DNA from: Bacteroides sp.
Lineage (GTDB): Bacteria > Bacteroidota > Bacteroidia > Bacteroidales > Bacteroidaceae
Assembly: GCA_021202275.1 (NCBI GenBank)
Contig: JAJQDI010000023.1
Coordinates: 62,001 to 126,000 of the forward strand
Direction: 5' to 3'
Length of the DNA stretch: 64,000 nucleotides
Shown: positions 36,879 to 46,990 of the stretch, piece by piece
How positions within the stretch are numbered: the stretch's first letter is position 1
Layout: every line of letters starts with the position of its first letter
Made by a program: the position numbers and the translations under genes
Notes under the pieces: generated by a model
Told to the model about the DNA's origin: nothing
The model's input: only the letters and a program-made list of their open reading frames with translations
Database searches by the model: none

Positions 36879-38927
36879 TTACTTGCGGTTGGATTCGTTC
36901 CTCACCTGTCTGAGCAAAGGGATGGCAGATACATCCACCTCCGGCAAATGATTATTGTAAGAATAATCCAATGTTTTCAGTTGCTTTAGCCGGGAGATAT
37001 CCAGTTCCGTCAGATCATTGTGTGAACAGTCCAGATACCTCAATACATTGTTGCTCTGAGGGAGTTTTAGAGAGCGCAAGCCACAAGATGAACATCGCAG
37101 TGAAATCAATTTATGTTGGGCACTTACATCCAGCTGCCCCATCTTTACATCCTGTATGTTTATGTAGACTAAATTGCTGCTTTCCGGAGGGAAAATAATA
37201 TCTCCCACGGTAAGGAATTCGGCTGTAAAATACCCAAGTTTTGTATGACGGCTCAGGTCTATACGTGTCATCACTCCGCTTCCTGACACTGATAAGTATT
37301 CGAGTTCAGTATTATGGACTATATCGATATCTCTATGGACATCGCTTAAACCCAATGCTTTCAGATGCTTATTGTGGGAGAAATCAAGATTTTCGTTCGG
37401 TGAACCCATATAATCAAGCTCTTCCAGAAACGGCAATTTTTTCAAATCTAAATTATTCCCCCAATACCGTACGGATCTTATCTTATTCCCGGACGGGAAA
37501 ATGACACAAGATAAACCATTTCCGGTATGGGTAAAGCTTACCAACTCTGTGTTATGTACCAAAGAAAGAGTGTCCAGAATATTCAGGGAGGTGTCCAGTT
37601 CTACTAACCTGGGGTTGCCGGAAAGATTTAGACGTTCGAGGTAATTATCCGTTAAGTTCAGGATTTCCAGACTGTCACATAGAGATAGATCTATCTCTTG
37701 CAGACCGCATTTAACTACTTCGAGGGTGGTTAGTTTTCGTAATCTGCGAAAGTCCAGATGTGCCCGCGCACTGTTCGGTTTCGTGTTATATGCCGCATTG
37801 TTGCTGCAATCTCCATATATACTCAGATGTCTCAGTTCGGAGAGTTTTTCGATTTGATCGAATATCTTCTCAGTCAGCCCACTATTTATTGTTAGGTCTT
37901 TCAGACGCACGCAATGGGATAGGACCAGATCGGATAGTTTACTTGGTTCCATATATATAAGCTCCAAATCTATAGATGCCATTTTATCAGGATCGATCTC
38001 GCCAACCTCACGATGTACAGTGATGTCTATGGATTCCAGGGATGCCGGAAGGGTATTGCCTTTAAAATCGACACCGGACAATGTTAATTTTCTCAGGCGG
38101 GAAAAGCGCTTTAAATCGATTACTTTTTCACTGCTGAAGATATATAACTCCTCCACTGTATCCGGAATGAAGTCTTCCCTGTAGGCTCCTCTGTATCTTT
38201 TGAGTGGCTGTGCTCCGGGCAATATATTGCATTGGTTCCCTACACGAAGTTCCTCCAGGGTTTTGTTGTCCGACAGATCGATCCGGCAATTGGGCTCTCC
38301 TGAAACCGACAATGTTTTCAAATACACCATGGGGCTCAAGTCAATCGATTCCAGGGCATCCAGATCTATACTAAGTTCCCGAAGGTTTCCAAGTGCTCCA
38401 CTATTCAGGTGTGACAAACACTCACTGGATATGTCAAGTTTCTCAATAGCCGATTCGTTGGGAAGTATCAGACTACCTAAGGAGGTTATGTTCAGCGTAA
38501 GTTCTCTAAGCAGATCAAATTCGCTTAGGTCGAGGTAGGTAATGGTATTGCTGCTCAGTTCCAATATTTCTAAATTTTTAGGTAGAATGATGCTGTCTAT
38601 TCCCTTATTAATGATTAATTTCCTCAGTTTGCTACTGCCCGACAGATCCAGACAACCCGTCAGAGGACTGCTATAACGATCCCATATAATTTCTGTTATT
38701 TCGGAACCGATACCATCCTGCCAGGAGATACCCGGCCAGGTTTCCGGATTTCTGGCATCCATATATCTATTGAACTTTTCTTGGTTTTCCCTGAAAGAGA
38801 CAGAGTTCGTCTGCAGAAAGAAATCGGAAATTATCTTTATCTCAGATGAAGGAGTTGACTTGTCACACGAAATGAAAAGTATCCATGCAAGCAAAAATGA
38901 GGCTATATGTAAAGTTTTTGAAAACAT
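36879..38927 (-). CDS. Leucine-rich-repeat lipoprotein, putative amidase immunity
   Basis: 682 residues with a lipoprotein signal (lipobox LFISC) and about 25 irregular leucine-rich repeats (LDLSEFDLLRELTLNI, LDLSGSSKLRKLII and others). It is exported and likely on the periplasmic face of a membrane. It follows the amidase effector by only 4 bp, so it may protect the producer, although LRR lipoproteins are not the best known immunity fold. An adhesion role is the alternative. Confidence 0.75.
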   Translation of the reverse strand: MFSKTLHIASFLLAWILFISCDKSTPSSEIKIISDFFLQTNSVSFRENQEKFNRYMDARNPETWPGISWQDGIGSEITEIIWDRYSSPLTGCLDLSGSSKLRKLIINKGIDSIILPKNLEILELSSNTITYLDLSEFDLLRELTLNITSLGSLILPNESAIEKLDISSECLSHLNSGALGNLRELSIDLDALESIDLSPMVYLKTLSVSGEPNCRIDLSDNKTLEELRVGNQCNILPGAQPLKRYRGAYREDFIPDTVEELYIFSSEKVIDLKRFSRLRKLTLSGVDFKGNTLPASLESIDITVHREVGEIDPDKMASIDLELIYMEPSKLSDLVLSHCVRLKDLTINSGLTEKIFDQIEKLSELRHLSIYGDCSNNAAYNTKPNSARAHLDFRRLRKLTTLEVVKCGLQEIDLSLCDSLEILNLTDNYLERLNLSGNPRLVELDTSLNILDTLSLVHNTELVSFTHTGNGLSCVIFPSGNKIRSVRYWGNNLDLKKLPFLEELDYMGSPNENLDFSHNKHLKALGLSDVHRDIDIVHNTELEYLSVSGSGVMTRIDLSRHTKLGYFTAEFLTVGDIIFPPESSNLVYINIQDVKMGQLDVSAQHKLISLRCSSCGLRSLKLPQSNNVLRYLDCSHNDLTELDISRLKQLKTLDYSYNNHLPEVDVSAIPLLRQVRNESNRK

Positions 38928-38931
38928 ATCT

Positions 38932-40257
38932 TTATTTGATGGTAAAGTGTTTCTTGATATTGATTAGCAAACCGTCTGTTAATTTCTGTGCCAGAGTTTC
39001 TTGTCCTTCCTTGGACGCTAAAACCAATACCTCTTCCGGATGACTATGCGAGGCTATTTCAACCAAGATTCGGTGTGGTACTTTTAAGTTATCATAGGAT
39101 AATACATATAGATTCTGAACTTTAGGATTCTCTTTTTTTATGGTGATAGACTTTGCATAAGTAAAATCTGTACCATCATCATCATTGTTAACTTTGTATT
39201 GTATTGTAATACCGTTGGGAAATTGAACAGGATATTGACTCATAATATCTTCAGCCAGTTCTTTACTGTTTGCCGATTCTTTTTTATATTCGGACCTGGC
39301 ATCTTCACGGTAAATGGCAAATCCATTTCTAGTTGAGGCATGATATCCATTGCTATGCAAGGATACAAAATAGTCTGCCTTTGCGGCATTTGCCGGGTCG
39401 CATCTGTATTTCTGTTTGTTTACATTGGTTTCATGTAAAGTGTCATCCGTTTCTTTATCCCTGGACAATAAAACATCGATATACCCACCCAAATTAAGCA
39501 AATTCTCTTTCATCTTTTTAGCTATATGATAAGCCCAAACAGCCTCTCCCCAGTATCTATATGTACTGCCATTGATTTCACCTGAATTTTAAAGAATTAA
39601 ATTCGGAACATGTTCCGGCTCTAATTGATGTATTTTGATAATGTTACCTTTTTTATCTTTATAAGGCCGTATAACTCCTCCCGTATTATACCCACCCTCC
39701 ACACGAGGGATTATATTCATAAAACCATGTCCGGGATCCAGGAAAACTATGATTTTCGAAATTTCTATATCTTCTACTTTTAATTCTGATATGGGATTAT
39801 CATAATCCACATCGTTTCTCATTTGCTGCCAAGATTGATAATTAAGGGGGAGATAATTGCTCCCACATAGGAATGCCTCTACGGTGGTCGACGATTTGTA
39901 CTTAGACTGATCTTTCAGCCAGCCTGGTTCTGCGGAGAATTCCAGTTTGAAAACCTGAATCTTTTTTCCATCCGGTGATGAGGAGTTATAGGCAATCATA
40001 CACTCATGCATGGAATACTCTTTTATCTGTTTCCAATCGGGATTTGACACCCTGATCGCAATGTAATTATACTCTGTGAGTCCTGTTGCTCCCACCTCAA
40101 TAATGACCTTATCTCCGTACTTGAATTTCTCTTTTTTGAACCCCCTTTTATCTACAACCTGAAGCGTGGTTAATGTAGGTCGAGGAGTATTAATGGTAAC
40201 GCTTGCTGCCACGCTGCGACAAATCGTCTGAACCTGTATGCTATCATTGTCTCCCAT
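38932..40257 (-). pseudogene. N-acetylmuramoyl-L-alanine amidase (Amidase_3) effector with in-frame stop
   Basis: Two frames in the same phase, 39589-40257 and 38932-39513, are separated by one TAA at 39589-39591 and 25 sense codons. Together they make an amidase_3: LDPGHG (173-178) supplies the first zinc His, and the stretch after the stop (YRYWGEAVWAYHIAKKMKEN) supplies the zinc Glu. DYFVSLHSNGY and VEIASHSH follow. The N-terminal 160 residues are Ig-like. Truncated at the TAA the protein would be inactive. The stop is a substitution, not a homopolymer shift. It follows the PAAR-like gene by 9 bp and is probably its cargo. Confidence 0.75.
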
Positions 40258-40266
40258 ATCTTTATG

Positions 40267-40968
40267 CTATTCGTATTCAACAATAAAATGATCTATATAA
40301 GCAGTTCCATCCTGCTCCACATTAGGGGAGAATTTCATCTCTTCTCCGAAATTTTTAAACCGTCTCCCTTGACCGGAATTTATTACCACATCCACAGTTT
40401 CACCCTCCTCTACACCTTTCACGTCAATGCACAATACTACTTCTTTGCCGGGAGGTAAATCGTCCAGACCGAAGATATTATTTTCTTCCTCTGCCCAATA
40501 GATCCGTGTGATCACAGGCTTATACTCTTTTTTCTTCTTTTCGCACTCCTCACAAAACGGTATGCCTGCGATGGCGGCTTTCTTCAATGCCTCTATCTGG
40601 GCTGAGGAGGGGTTGACCACAACTTTGGTGCTTTTCTTCTGTCCCGAATCCTGGAAGGAGATCATACCTCCGCATCCGCATTGCAGCATAGAGGTCTTCA
40701 ACAACGGGTTTCCACCGGGCAGGTTGACAGAGGCTACAAACCCACTCCATGCCGTAGGGGCGGGTACACAGGGTAGGAAACCACTGATAGAGGGTTTCAT
40801 GGTACAGGTGCCGAAAACGGGTATATTGGCCATGGGGGCTTTGTCTGATACGGTAGCAATGGGCTGTCCCTGTGCCGAAACGGTCAGATTGCTGGTCACC
40901 TGCAGGTTTCCCGGGGCGGAGCCGCAGGTGCAGACGATCATAGCTCCACTTGTTGCATATTCACTCAT
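40267..40968 (-). CDS. PAAR-like DUF4280 spike tip protein with C-terminal extension
   Basis: 233 residues. Residues 1-115 match DUF4280, the PAAR-like family, with repeated Cys motifs (MIVCTCGSAPG, GTCTMKPS, LQCGCGG) that would bind metal at the tip of VgrG. A linker with CEECEKKKK and a beta-rich C-terminal domain (about 90 residues) follow. That domain resembles the end of the extended Hcp at 22.7 kb. It sits 11 bp after vgrG and before the amidase effector, so it likely carries or docks it. Confidence 0.85.
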   Translation of the reverse strand: MSEYATSGAMIVCTCGSAPGNLQVTSNLTVSAQGQPIATVSDKAPMANIPVFGTCTMKPSISGFLPCVPAPTAWSGFVASVNLPGGNPLLKTSMLQCGCGGMISFQDSGQKKSTKVVVNPSSAQIEALKKAAIAGIPFCEECEKKKKEYKPVITRIYWAEEENNIFGLDDLPPGKEVVLCIDVKGVEEGETVDVVINSGQGRRFKNFGEEMKFSPNVEQDGTAYIDHFIVEYE

Positions 40969-40979
40969 ACTCCTGGTTT

Positions 40980-42803
40980 TTACTGGTTCATCTTAATGGT
41001 CCCGGCCTTCACATCCATCTTACTGCCTCCGTTGAGTGCCAGGGAAGAGTCTGCTTTGGCAGTTATGTTTTTACCACTCATACCCAGTTCGCTTTGAGCT
41101 TCCGCGGTAATATCTGCCCCCATAAGTTCCATCTGATCCGCAGATTCCAGGTGCAGGTTATTTTCCGCTACCATCTCTATCTTGTCGTCGGCTTTGGCCT
41201 GTATGGTCTCTTCGGCAAGCAGGATAATGTTTTTAGCTTCGAACTGGATCAGTTCGGGTGCTTTGATATAGATATCTTTAGAGGTCTGTATGGCCAGTGT
41301 CCCCTCGTCTTCGTTCACCGTCAGTACAATGCCATTGTCTTCGTTATAACGGAGTTCGATCTTGTAGGCGTTCTCCTCTTCCAGGTCGGTAAACCGCAAC
41401 ACACTTCCGCTGCGGGTGGTGATGCTTTTCACGCTGTTGCTGGCAGCGGCTCCTTCGGAGTTGTCCCTGTGGAAGAGGCTTCCCATCACATAGGGGCGGC
41501 TGGGATCTCCGTACTGGAACCCTACCATCACCTGGTCTTCGATCTCGGGGATGAATACAAATCCCCGGTTGGCTGCTACCACATCGCTGCTTCCCGCGTC
41601 GGGGGTCTGTACCCGTACCCAGTCCGTACTCTCGTCTTCGGCCTGCCAGAAGAAGCGTACCTTCACCCGTCCCTGCTCGCGCGGATCGTCATTGTCTACC
41701 ACTATTGCCGGTTCCGGGAAGGCCTGCGGGGCCACGATATGGTCGTCCGGTAGCGTCTCGGTCAGGGCCGTGATGCCCGTGAATGTATTTTCGTATTGTC
41801 CCTCCTTGTCTACCTGGTGGTGTATCTCCGTCACCCGGAAACTTCCCAGGTCTTTGATGCTGACCTCCGGCATATCGGGCAGGAAGACGGTTGCGATCTC
41901 TCCGATGCGGATGCCGCAACTGTTGCACCGGGCGGTGAATTCCGAGGTCTGTGTATACACCCGGTTCTGCCTGGTGCGTACCACGTTGCTGATGTCGGTC
42001 TCTCCGAGCACCGTGCGGCCCACCGGCAGCTTGTACGGGTTAGGATAGAGTTCGTCGGCTATCTGTTTGGCTGTTTTCATGGCCAGGTTGGCATTGCTGA
42101 TGGTAGCCGATGCCTCCTCGAAATAGCTGTTCTCCGTGGGATCGTAGTCATAATAGCGGGTGTTCAGGTTGCGTACGCCCGCTTTGCTGCGTACCTCCAG
42201 CAGCTCCATGTCGAAGGTCACCCTTTTCTCCTGCTGGTTCATGGGATTACCTACCACCAGTTTGCGGCCGTCGTAGTAGCACCACTCGCCGAAGTCGGCG
42301 AGCACCCGGCTCAGGAAGGCGTAGCTGGTCTCCTTGTAGCGTGCCAGGTAGGGGATGGGGCGTTCGAGCTGTATCTTGTTCTCGATCTCCAGGTCGATGC
42401 CTGTATGCTCAATGGTCTCCGCCACCACGTTGTAGAGGGTATATTCTGTGAAGCTGGCCATGCCCGGGTCGCGGTCGAGCAGCAGGGTAGGGCTTCCTCC
42501 GCGCAGCACCACAGTTCCTTTGTCTCCGTCCACGCCTGCCACCTCGATGTCGGTGACTATGCCTTCAAACTCGTTCATCTCTCCGCTTTCCCGGTGCTTC
42601 ATCCCGATATACACCTTCTTGTTGAGGTATTGCCGGAAGATCTCATCTACCGTGATGGCCCATACGCTCTCTTTCTCATGGCGGTGACTCACTGTGATCG
42701 CGAACGTATGATGTCCGGTTACATACTGGTCCAGATTCATTGTGATAAAATCACAGGGCTTTCCGTCTACTGTGATGTGGGTTTCTACCGTGTTCAGATC
42801 CAT
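40980..42803 (-). CDS. tssI: VgrG (TssI) spike protein
   Basis: 607 residues with the gp27-like head (SFMTEYTLYNVVAETIEHTGIDLE region), the gp5 OB-fold (VKVRFFWQAEDESTDWVRVQTPDAG) and a C-terminal beta-helix tail of repeats (KNITAKADSSLALNGGS). It forms the trimeric spike on the Hcp tube and carries effectors. It is the only VgrG in the window, 25 bp after tssF. Confidence 0.93.
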   Translation of the reverse strand: MDLNTVETHITVDGKPCDFITMNLDQYVTGHHTFAITVSHRHEKESVWAITVDEIFRQYLNKKVYIGMKHRESGEMNEFEGIVTDIEVAGVDGDKGTVVLRGGSPTLLLDRDPGMASFTEYTLYNVVAETIEHTGIDLEIENKIQLERPIPYLARYKETSYAFLSRVLADFGEWCYYDGRKLVVGNPMNQQEKRVTFDMELLEVRSKAGVRNLNTRYYDYDPTENSYFEEASATISNANLAMKTAKQIADELYPNPYKLPVGRTVLGETDISNVVRTRQNRVYTQTSEFTARCNSCGIRIGEIATVFLPDMPEVSIKDLGSFRVTEIHHQVDKEGQYENTFTGITALTETLPDDHIVAPQAFPEPAIVVDNDDPREQGRVKVRFFWQAEDESTDWVRVQTPDAGSSDVVAANRGFVFIPEIEDQVMVGFQYGDPSRPYVMGSLFHRDNSEGAAASNSVKSITTRSGSVLRFTDLEEENAYKIELRYNEDNGIVLTVNEDEGTLAIQTSKDIYIKAPELIQFEAKNIILLAEETIQAKADDKIEMVAENNLHLESADQMELMGADITAEAQSELGMSGKNITAKADSSLALNGGSKMDVKAGTIKMNQ

Positions 42804-42828
42804 AATATTGTGGTTTTGTAAGTTGTAT

Positions 42829-44649
42829 TCAATTCAGTTCGATCCTGTAATTCATCCCTTCGGGTGAGCGTTGTTCCAGTCCGGCCAGCAAGTCCCTGAC
42901 CAGCAGATCCGGCTCCATGGCCTTTTTGTTTTTCGCACCGTGCAGGACGATCTGTGTCACCCGGATCATCCCCTCGCGGGGAGTATGGCTCACCTCATAC
43001 CCGTTGCGCACCTCCACCTCGTCGAAGCAGTCGCTGTAGTAGCAGCGGCAGAAGAGGCGTACATCTTCCCGGGTATAGATCCTGTCGCGCGAGGTGAGCA
43101 GGTACTGGTAGATGTCTTTGCGTCCCGACTCCGGCGGAGACTTCCTTCCGCCCCGGGTGGTGGTCATCAGAACGGCCGAAGCAGGCTCTATGTCACAGAT
43201 CTCCGGTACGGAGAGCCGCTCGGCTACCTGTATGTGGTTGGCTATGGCTCCGTTGGTCATGCTGTACCGGACAGTCAGATTGGTCCGTTGGCGGATGTCT
43301 CCACTCAGTACGATATAGGAAGACTGCTCATCGTCGTTGTCATACGATTTCAGCTTTCTCTCGAAGTCCGCCAGGTATTTCATCAGGTTCTCGGCCGTGC
43401 CGGCAATATCTTTGTCGATGCTTGCGAAAGACATCGACTCGTCGCGGTACAGATCCAGCAACCGTTCCAGGAAGTCGCGGGCATTGATGGTATTGAACCG
43501 TTCGCTGCCGCCGCGGCGCACCACATAGGTACCCAGTCCGGCATCGTCGCCGTGGTTTCTGACCTCCTTGTAGATCCTGCCTTCCGAGTCGTATACCGAG
43601 TCGATAAAGAGGAAATACTCGTTGGCTTCCTTTTCCAGCGGCACGATCGAGGAGAGTGGGGTCACGGTCGTAAGCGACTGTTTCCCGTAGATGTTGGCCA
43701 CCGGCATGCAGTTGATATGTACCACCAGGGTGGAGAGGATCTCCTGTCCGAAGGCGGGAGGAAAATCGACCCGCAGCCAGACGAGTTTTTGTTTGCGCTC
43801 TGTCAGGAATTCATCGTCGAACAGGGGCTGTATCTCTTCCGGCATCACCCTGTAGTCTGCCTCTGTGACAGGGAGGGTACCCTCTGCCGTGATAAACTGG
43901 CTGTCGTATTTCTTCCGGATCTCCTTTTTCAGGTGCAGGTAGGGGTCGTAACTTCCGAATACCTCCTGTTCCTGTTGCCTGATCTCCGGGATACCTACCC
44001 GGGTCTGCAGTTCCCTGCCTGTCAGGCTCCACCGCGTATGTCCCAGCAACCGGATATACTCTTCACTGTTGTCGGTGAGGGGAAATTCGAAGTAGAACGG
44101 CAGGTTGTCCAGGCTTTTCACCCCTTTGCCTAGTTCCAGCCCTATCCATATGCTGTGGCCAAACAGCGGGTCTCTCTGCCGGCTGTGGGCAATGGGCTCC
44201 TTTCCGCCCCGTGGGGTCACTGTCCAGAAGCGTCCACCGGCGATGATCGCCGCTACATCTCCCTCGGCCAGGGGCATTTCGCAGACCGGGGAGAGGGTCA
44301 GTTTGCGCAGGTTGAATTTCTGTATGAAATGGGGAGCTTTGTAGACAAACTCCATGTCAGTGTCCACGGTGATGACCCCACTGATCGCCCGGGCGTGCAA
44401 CACACCGTGTGCGGGTGAGGCCGCCATCAGGAAGGAGGGGGTAAAGGCCCGGGCCATCTTCTCCACAATGCGGTCTTCGATGGTATCCAGATCGGCCGAA
44501 AGCCTGAATACTTCCGAAGCCAGGGATTCTACCAGCAGTTTGACTACCGGGTCCAGTTCGTCCACACTGCGGATGTCCCACAGGGTAGCGATCCGGCCAA
44601 ACATCCGGGACTTTATACTCTCTTTTGTATTTGAATTCTTTTTGCTCAT
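42829..44649 (-). CDS. tssF: TssF, T6SS baseplate subunit
   Basis: 606 residues, typical of TssF. The N-terminal signature LVESLASEVFRLSADLDTIEDRIVEKMARAFTPSFLMAASPAHGV is the gp6-like region. It packs with TssG, TssE and TssK to form the wedge. It follows tssE by about 36 bp. Confidence 0.9.
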   Translation of the reverse strand: MSKKNSNTKESIKSRMFGRIATLWDIRSVDELDPVVKLLVESLASEVFRLSADLDTIEDRIVEKMARAFTPSFLMAASPAHGVLHARAISGVITVDTDMEFVYKAPHFIQKFNLRKLTLSPVCEMPLAEGDVAAIIAGGRFWTVTPRGGKEPIAHSRQRDPLFGHSIWIGLELGKGVKSLDNLPFYFEFPLTDNSEEYIRLLGHTRWSLTGRELQTRVGIPEIRQQEQEVFGSYDPYLHLKKEIRKKYDSQFITAEGTLPVTEADYRVMPEEIQPLFDDEFLTERKQKLVWLRVDFPPAFGQEILSTLVVHINCMPVANIYGKQSLTTVTPLSSIVPLEKEANEYFLFIDSVYDSEGRIYKEVRNHGDDAGLGTYVVRRGGSERFNTINARDFLERLLDLYRDESMSFASIDKDIAGTAENLMKYLADFERKLKSYDNDDEQSSYIVLSGDIRQRTNLTVRYSMTNGAIANHIQVAERLSVPEICDIEPASAVLMTTTRGGRKSPPESGRKDIYQYLLTSRDRIYTREDVRLFCRCYYSDCFDEVEVRNGYEVSHTPREGMIRVTQIVLHGAKNKKAMEPDLLVRDLLAGLEQRSPEGMNYRIELN

Positions 44650-44685
44650 ACACCTTTCCTATTGCTATACTGTGCTCCCTGTTGG

Positions 44686-45129
44686 TCAGCTCCGTGACAG
44701 GGGACCCAGATAGATCGTATGTTTAAATCCGTGCTGCCGGCCGGTAGAGATCACGGTGCCCAGGATGATGATATCCACCCGCTTGCGCACGCTGTATCCC
44801 TGCATAGAGGCCTCTTCCTGGAGCGTGTCCCGCACATTGATCTGTATGGTGGTCTCCGTGAGTCGTTTTTCGTTGTGCTCTATGGCCTCACTGATAAACT
44901 TCACAAAGGTATCTTCCCAGGCAGACCGCGACACGATGTTCTCAAAGTCGATCTCCCACAACCGGGTACCAAACTCCTTGTCGAAGCCGTGTTCCCCGCA
45001 ATGGGTGGTCAGCAGCAGCCCGATGTGCTGGTCGATGGACTCCAGTTCGCTGCATGTCTCCAGGTGTCCTCCTTGTTCGGAGAAAAACCGGCTGATGTCC
45101 AGGGGCAGTTTATAGTTTTGTTTCTTCAT
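44686..45129 (-). CDS. tssE: TssE, gp25-like T6SS baseplate subunit
   Basis: 147 residues with the gp25 (GPW) pattern: LLLTTHCGEHGFDKEFGTRLWEIDFE and later TIQINVRDT. The EFGT-type core matches sheath-baseplate initiators. It starts 4 bp after the upstream gene and is followed by tssF. Confidence 0.88.
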   Translation of the reverse strand: MKKQNYKLPLDISRFFSEQGGHLETCSELESIDQHIGLLLTTHCGEHGFDKEFGTRLWEIDFENIVSRSAWEDTFVKFISEAIEHNEKRLTETTIQINVRDTLQEEASMQGYSVRKRVDIIILGTVISTGRQHGFKHTIYLGPLSRS

Positions 45130-45133
45130 CTTA

Positions 45134-45577
45134 TCATCTCCTTCCCGGGGTAGCTATCCGGCCGCTTCTCCAGCTGGAATGGATGGCCTGGTAACGCCTT
45201 CTCTCCTGCAGGGAGATGGAGCGTCCGGTGAGCCCCTGTGTATAGATCTGCCCGGACTGTTCCAGCAGGGTCTGTATTGTTTCATACACCTCTCCTTCCG
45301 TCGACAGCGTGGCGGTCAGTTCGTAAAAATCGTATCTGTCTGCATACGGGTCATAGACCGAGAAGGTCATCGCTGCGCTGCTTCCTTCTCCCGGGCGGTG
45401 CTTTTCCAGGGTGATCCCGTTCCCAATCTTCCGGCCACCAAGCCCTGCCAGGGAACTATCTCCTTCCGTGGGGCGGGCTGCCGACAGGTATCCCAGTTCC
45501 GGTATCCTCCCGCCGCTCCAGAGTCCCAGTCGCAGCAGGGAAGCAAATTCATAGATCCTGTATGTTTTCATGTCCAC
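45134..45577 (-). CDS. Conserved T6SS-locus protein of unknown function
   Basis: 147 residues, no signal peptide or membrane segment; starts MDMKTYRIYEFASLLRLGL. It overlaps the Hcp-like gene before it by 10 bp and ends 4 bp before tssE, so it is coupled to tube and baseplate genes. A structural role at the tube-baseplate junction is possible. No family is recognised. Confidence 0.6.
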   Translation of the reverse strand: MDMKTYRIYEFASLLRLGLWSGGRIPELGYLSAARPTEGDSSLAGLGGRKIGNGITLEKHRPGEGSSAAMTFSVYDPYADRYDFYELTATLSTEGEVYETIQTLLEQSGQIYTQGLTGRSISLQERRRYQAIHSSWRSGRIATPGRR

Positions 45578-45990
45578 TCCTCCGCTCCGTATGCTTCATC
45601 GCCGATGCGTATGCCGCGCGCCGTCAGTACCAGGGTGGTCACCGGATCATCGCCCCGGGTGGTCTTGCGGTAGCGCATACAGGCTGCTTCGCAGAGTACC
45701 ACTGTAAACAGTGCCCCCTCCTGCATCTCGTCGATGTTCCTGTAAAACTTGACCGTCACCTCTTTCCGCTGGCTGCTGCGTGTGATCCAGGCCTCCAGCT
45801 CCGGCGATAGCTTTTCCCGGAACACTGCGTAGAAGGGAACGTATCGTTTACTGCCTCCCCGCTCGAAATCCATATCAAACTCCTCCAGCAGGTATCGCTC
45901 TCCTTCGATGCTGAGTTCACAGGCCAGCATCGGATTCCGTTTGCCCGCGTAGGCCTTTCCCCGCCTGAATATATTGTCAAAAAATCCCAT
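45568..45990 (-). CDS. Hcp-like (TssD family) tube protein, divergent
   Basis: 140 residues with the Hcp pattern: LACELSIEGERYLLEEFDMDFERGGSKRYVPFYAVFREKLSPELEAWI, then VKFYRNIDEMQEGALFTVVLCEAACMRY. It is distant from the main Hcp and lies 2 bp after a second Hcp-like gene. It may start the tube on the baseplate. Confidence 0.7.
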   Translation of the reverse strand: MGFFDNIFRRGKAYAGKRNPMLACELSIEGERYLLEEFDMDFERGGSKRYVPFYAVFREKLSPELEAWITRSSQRKEVTVKFYRNIDEMQEGALFTVVLCEAACMRYRKTTRGDDPVTTLVLTARGIRIGDEAYGAEEWT

Positions 45991-45992
45991 AC

Positions 45993-46400
45993 TTATCTTT
46001 GGTTGTAATAGAGTTCGCCTTCCGTACTGATCACTCCTGCCTCTATGGTGACTACTGCCGATACGGCTTCCCTGCTGTCTGCGTCAAAACGCAGGCGGTA
46101 CTGCACGGCCCTGGCCCGGTCGAAGGTGAATTTCTCTACCACACGCTTGTCCGGGTCCATTGTTACAATCTCCCCGTCTTCCTCCTGGAGCGCGTCAAAC
46201 AGCCAGGTAAACAGCTCTTCGTCGCCGAACCCTTCGAGCACCATCCGGATCTTTCCTCCGGTAATGTCCGAGATGATTTCACCTTTCTGATTGACACTGC
46301 GACTCAGTTCGTAGTCCATGTGCCGTACTTCGTACCTGCTCCGGTAGTGGTGCTGCACGGTATCAGTCGGTAGTTTGTGTATGTGCAAGTAGGTTGGCAT
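45993..46400 (-). CDS. Hcp-like (TssD family) tube protein
   Basis: 135 residues. YELSRSVNQKGEIISDITGGKIRMVLEGFGDEELFTWLFDA and the closing VSAVVTIEAGVISTEGELYYNQ follow the Hcp outline closely. It is paired with the next gene 2 bp downstream. Its place between effector cassettes and baseplate genes suggests a structural or adaptor tube subunit. Confidence 0.75.
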   Translation of the reverse strand: MPTYLHIHKLPTDTVQHHYRSRYEVRHMDYELSRSVNQKGEIISDITGGKIRMVLEGFGDEELFTWLFDALQEEDGEIVTMDPDKRVVEKFTFDRARAVQYRLRFDADSREAVSAVVTIEAGVISTEGELYYNQR

Positions 46401-46579
46401 AGTTTTATTCTTTGCTTTTATTTGTCAGGATTCAACAAGAGGCTACTAAGTTTCTGGTTGGAGATCACTTTGTTCCGGCTCCTGTGTTGACCTGTCTCTG
46501 TTTATCTTTTTTTATTTAAGTATTTGATTTCCGGTTCCAAATATTGTTTTATATGTTTTACCATCTTGTTCTTTCTGAT

Positions 46580-46990
46580 TTACCACCATTTTACCTGACC
46601 ATACCTACAAATTCTATATACACAAAATGCAGTTATGGGCAATCCCCAGAATAGAATCAGATACATCAAATACATGATTTTTGATTTAGTCGGACTGAAA
46701 CTTTCTCTCCATCTCACTATGGATGCATACTCTATATATCGGAAATAACGGATAAATATAATGAACGCACACACTACGCCAAATACAGAAAATATCAGAG
46801 AATCATTTATAATGCTATTTGTAAGCTTATTGGTGTATAGTTTTTCAATATATGAAATAGGTATCAACGAAACAAAAGCAACCCATAGTCCCAGAAGCAT
46901 CGAACTGGTGAATCTGGAGTCTTCTTCACTTCCTCTAGCATTTATCTGACACTGGGTCAGTACATAGAAAAAATAATCCAATAATCTCAT
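46580..46990 (-). CDS. Four-helix membrane protein, putative immunity (copy 2)
   Basis: 136 residues with about four membrane segments. It is a clear paralogue of the next gene at 47.2 kb (shared MRLxDYFFYV, SYIEKLY-NKLT, IFIRYFRY and the end KWW). Two paralogues behind one effector suggest immunity gene duplication. AT-rich, like the rest of the cassette. Confidence 0.7.
   Translation of the reverse strand: MRLLDYFFYVLTQCQINARGSEEDSRFTSSMLLGLWVAFVSLIPISYIEKLYTNKLTNSIINDSLIFSVFGVVCAFIIFIRYFRYIEYASIVRWRESFSPTKSKIMYLMYLILFWGLPITAFCVYRICRYGQVKWW

Noticed and set aside
42871..44133. 420-codon plus-strand frame opposite tssF
   Set aside because: It is antisense to a well-supported baseplate gene, with His/Val/Gln-rich composition typical of a shadow frame.
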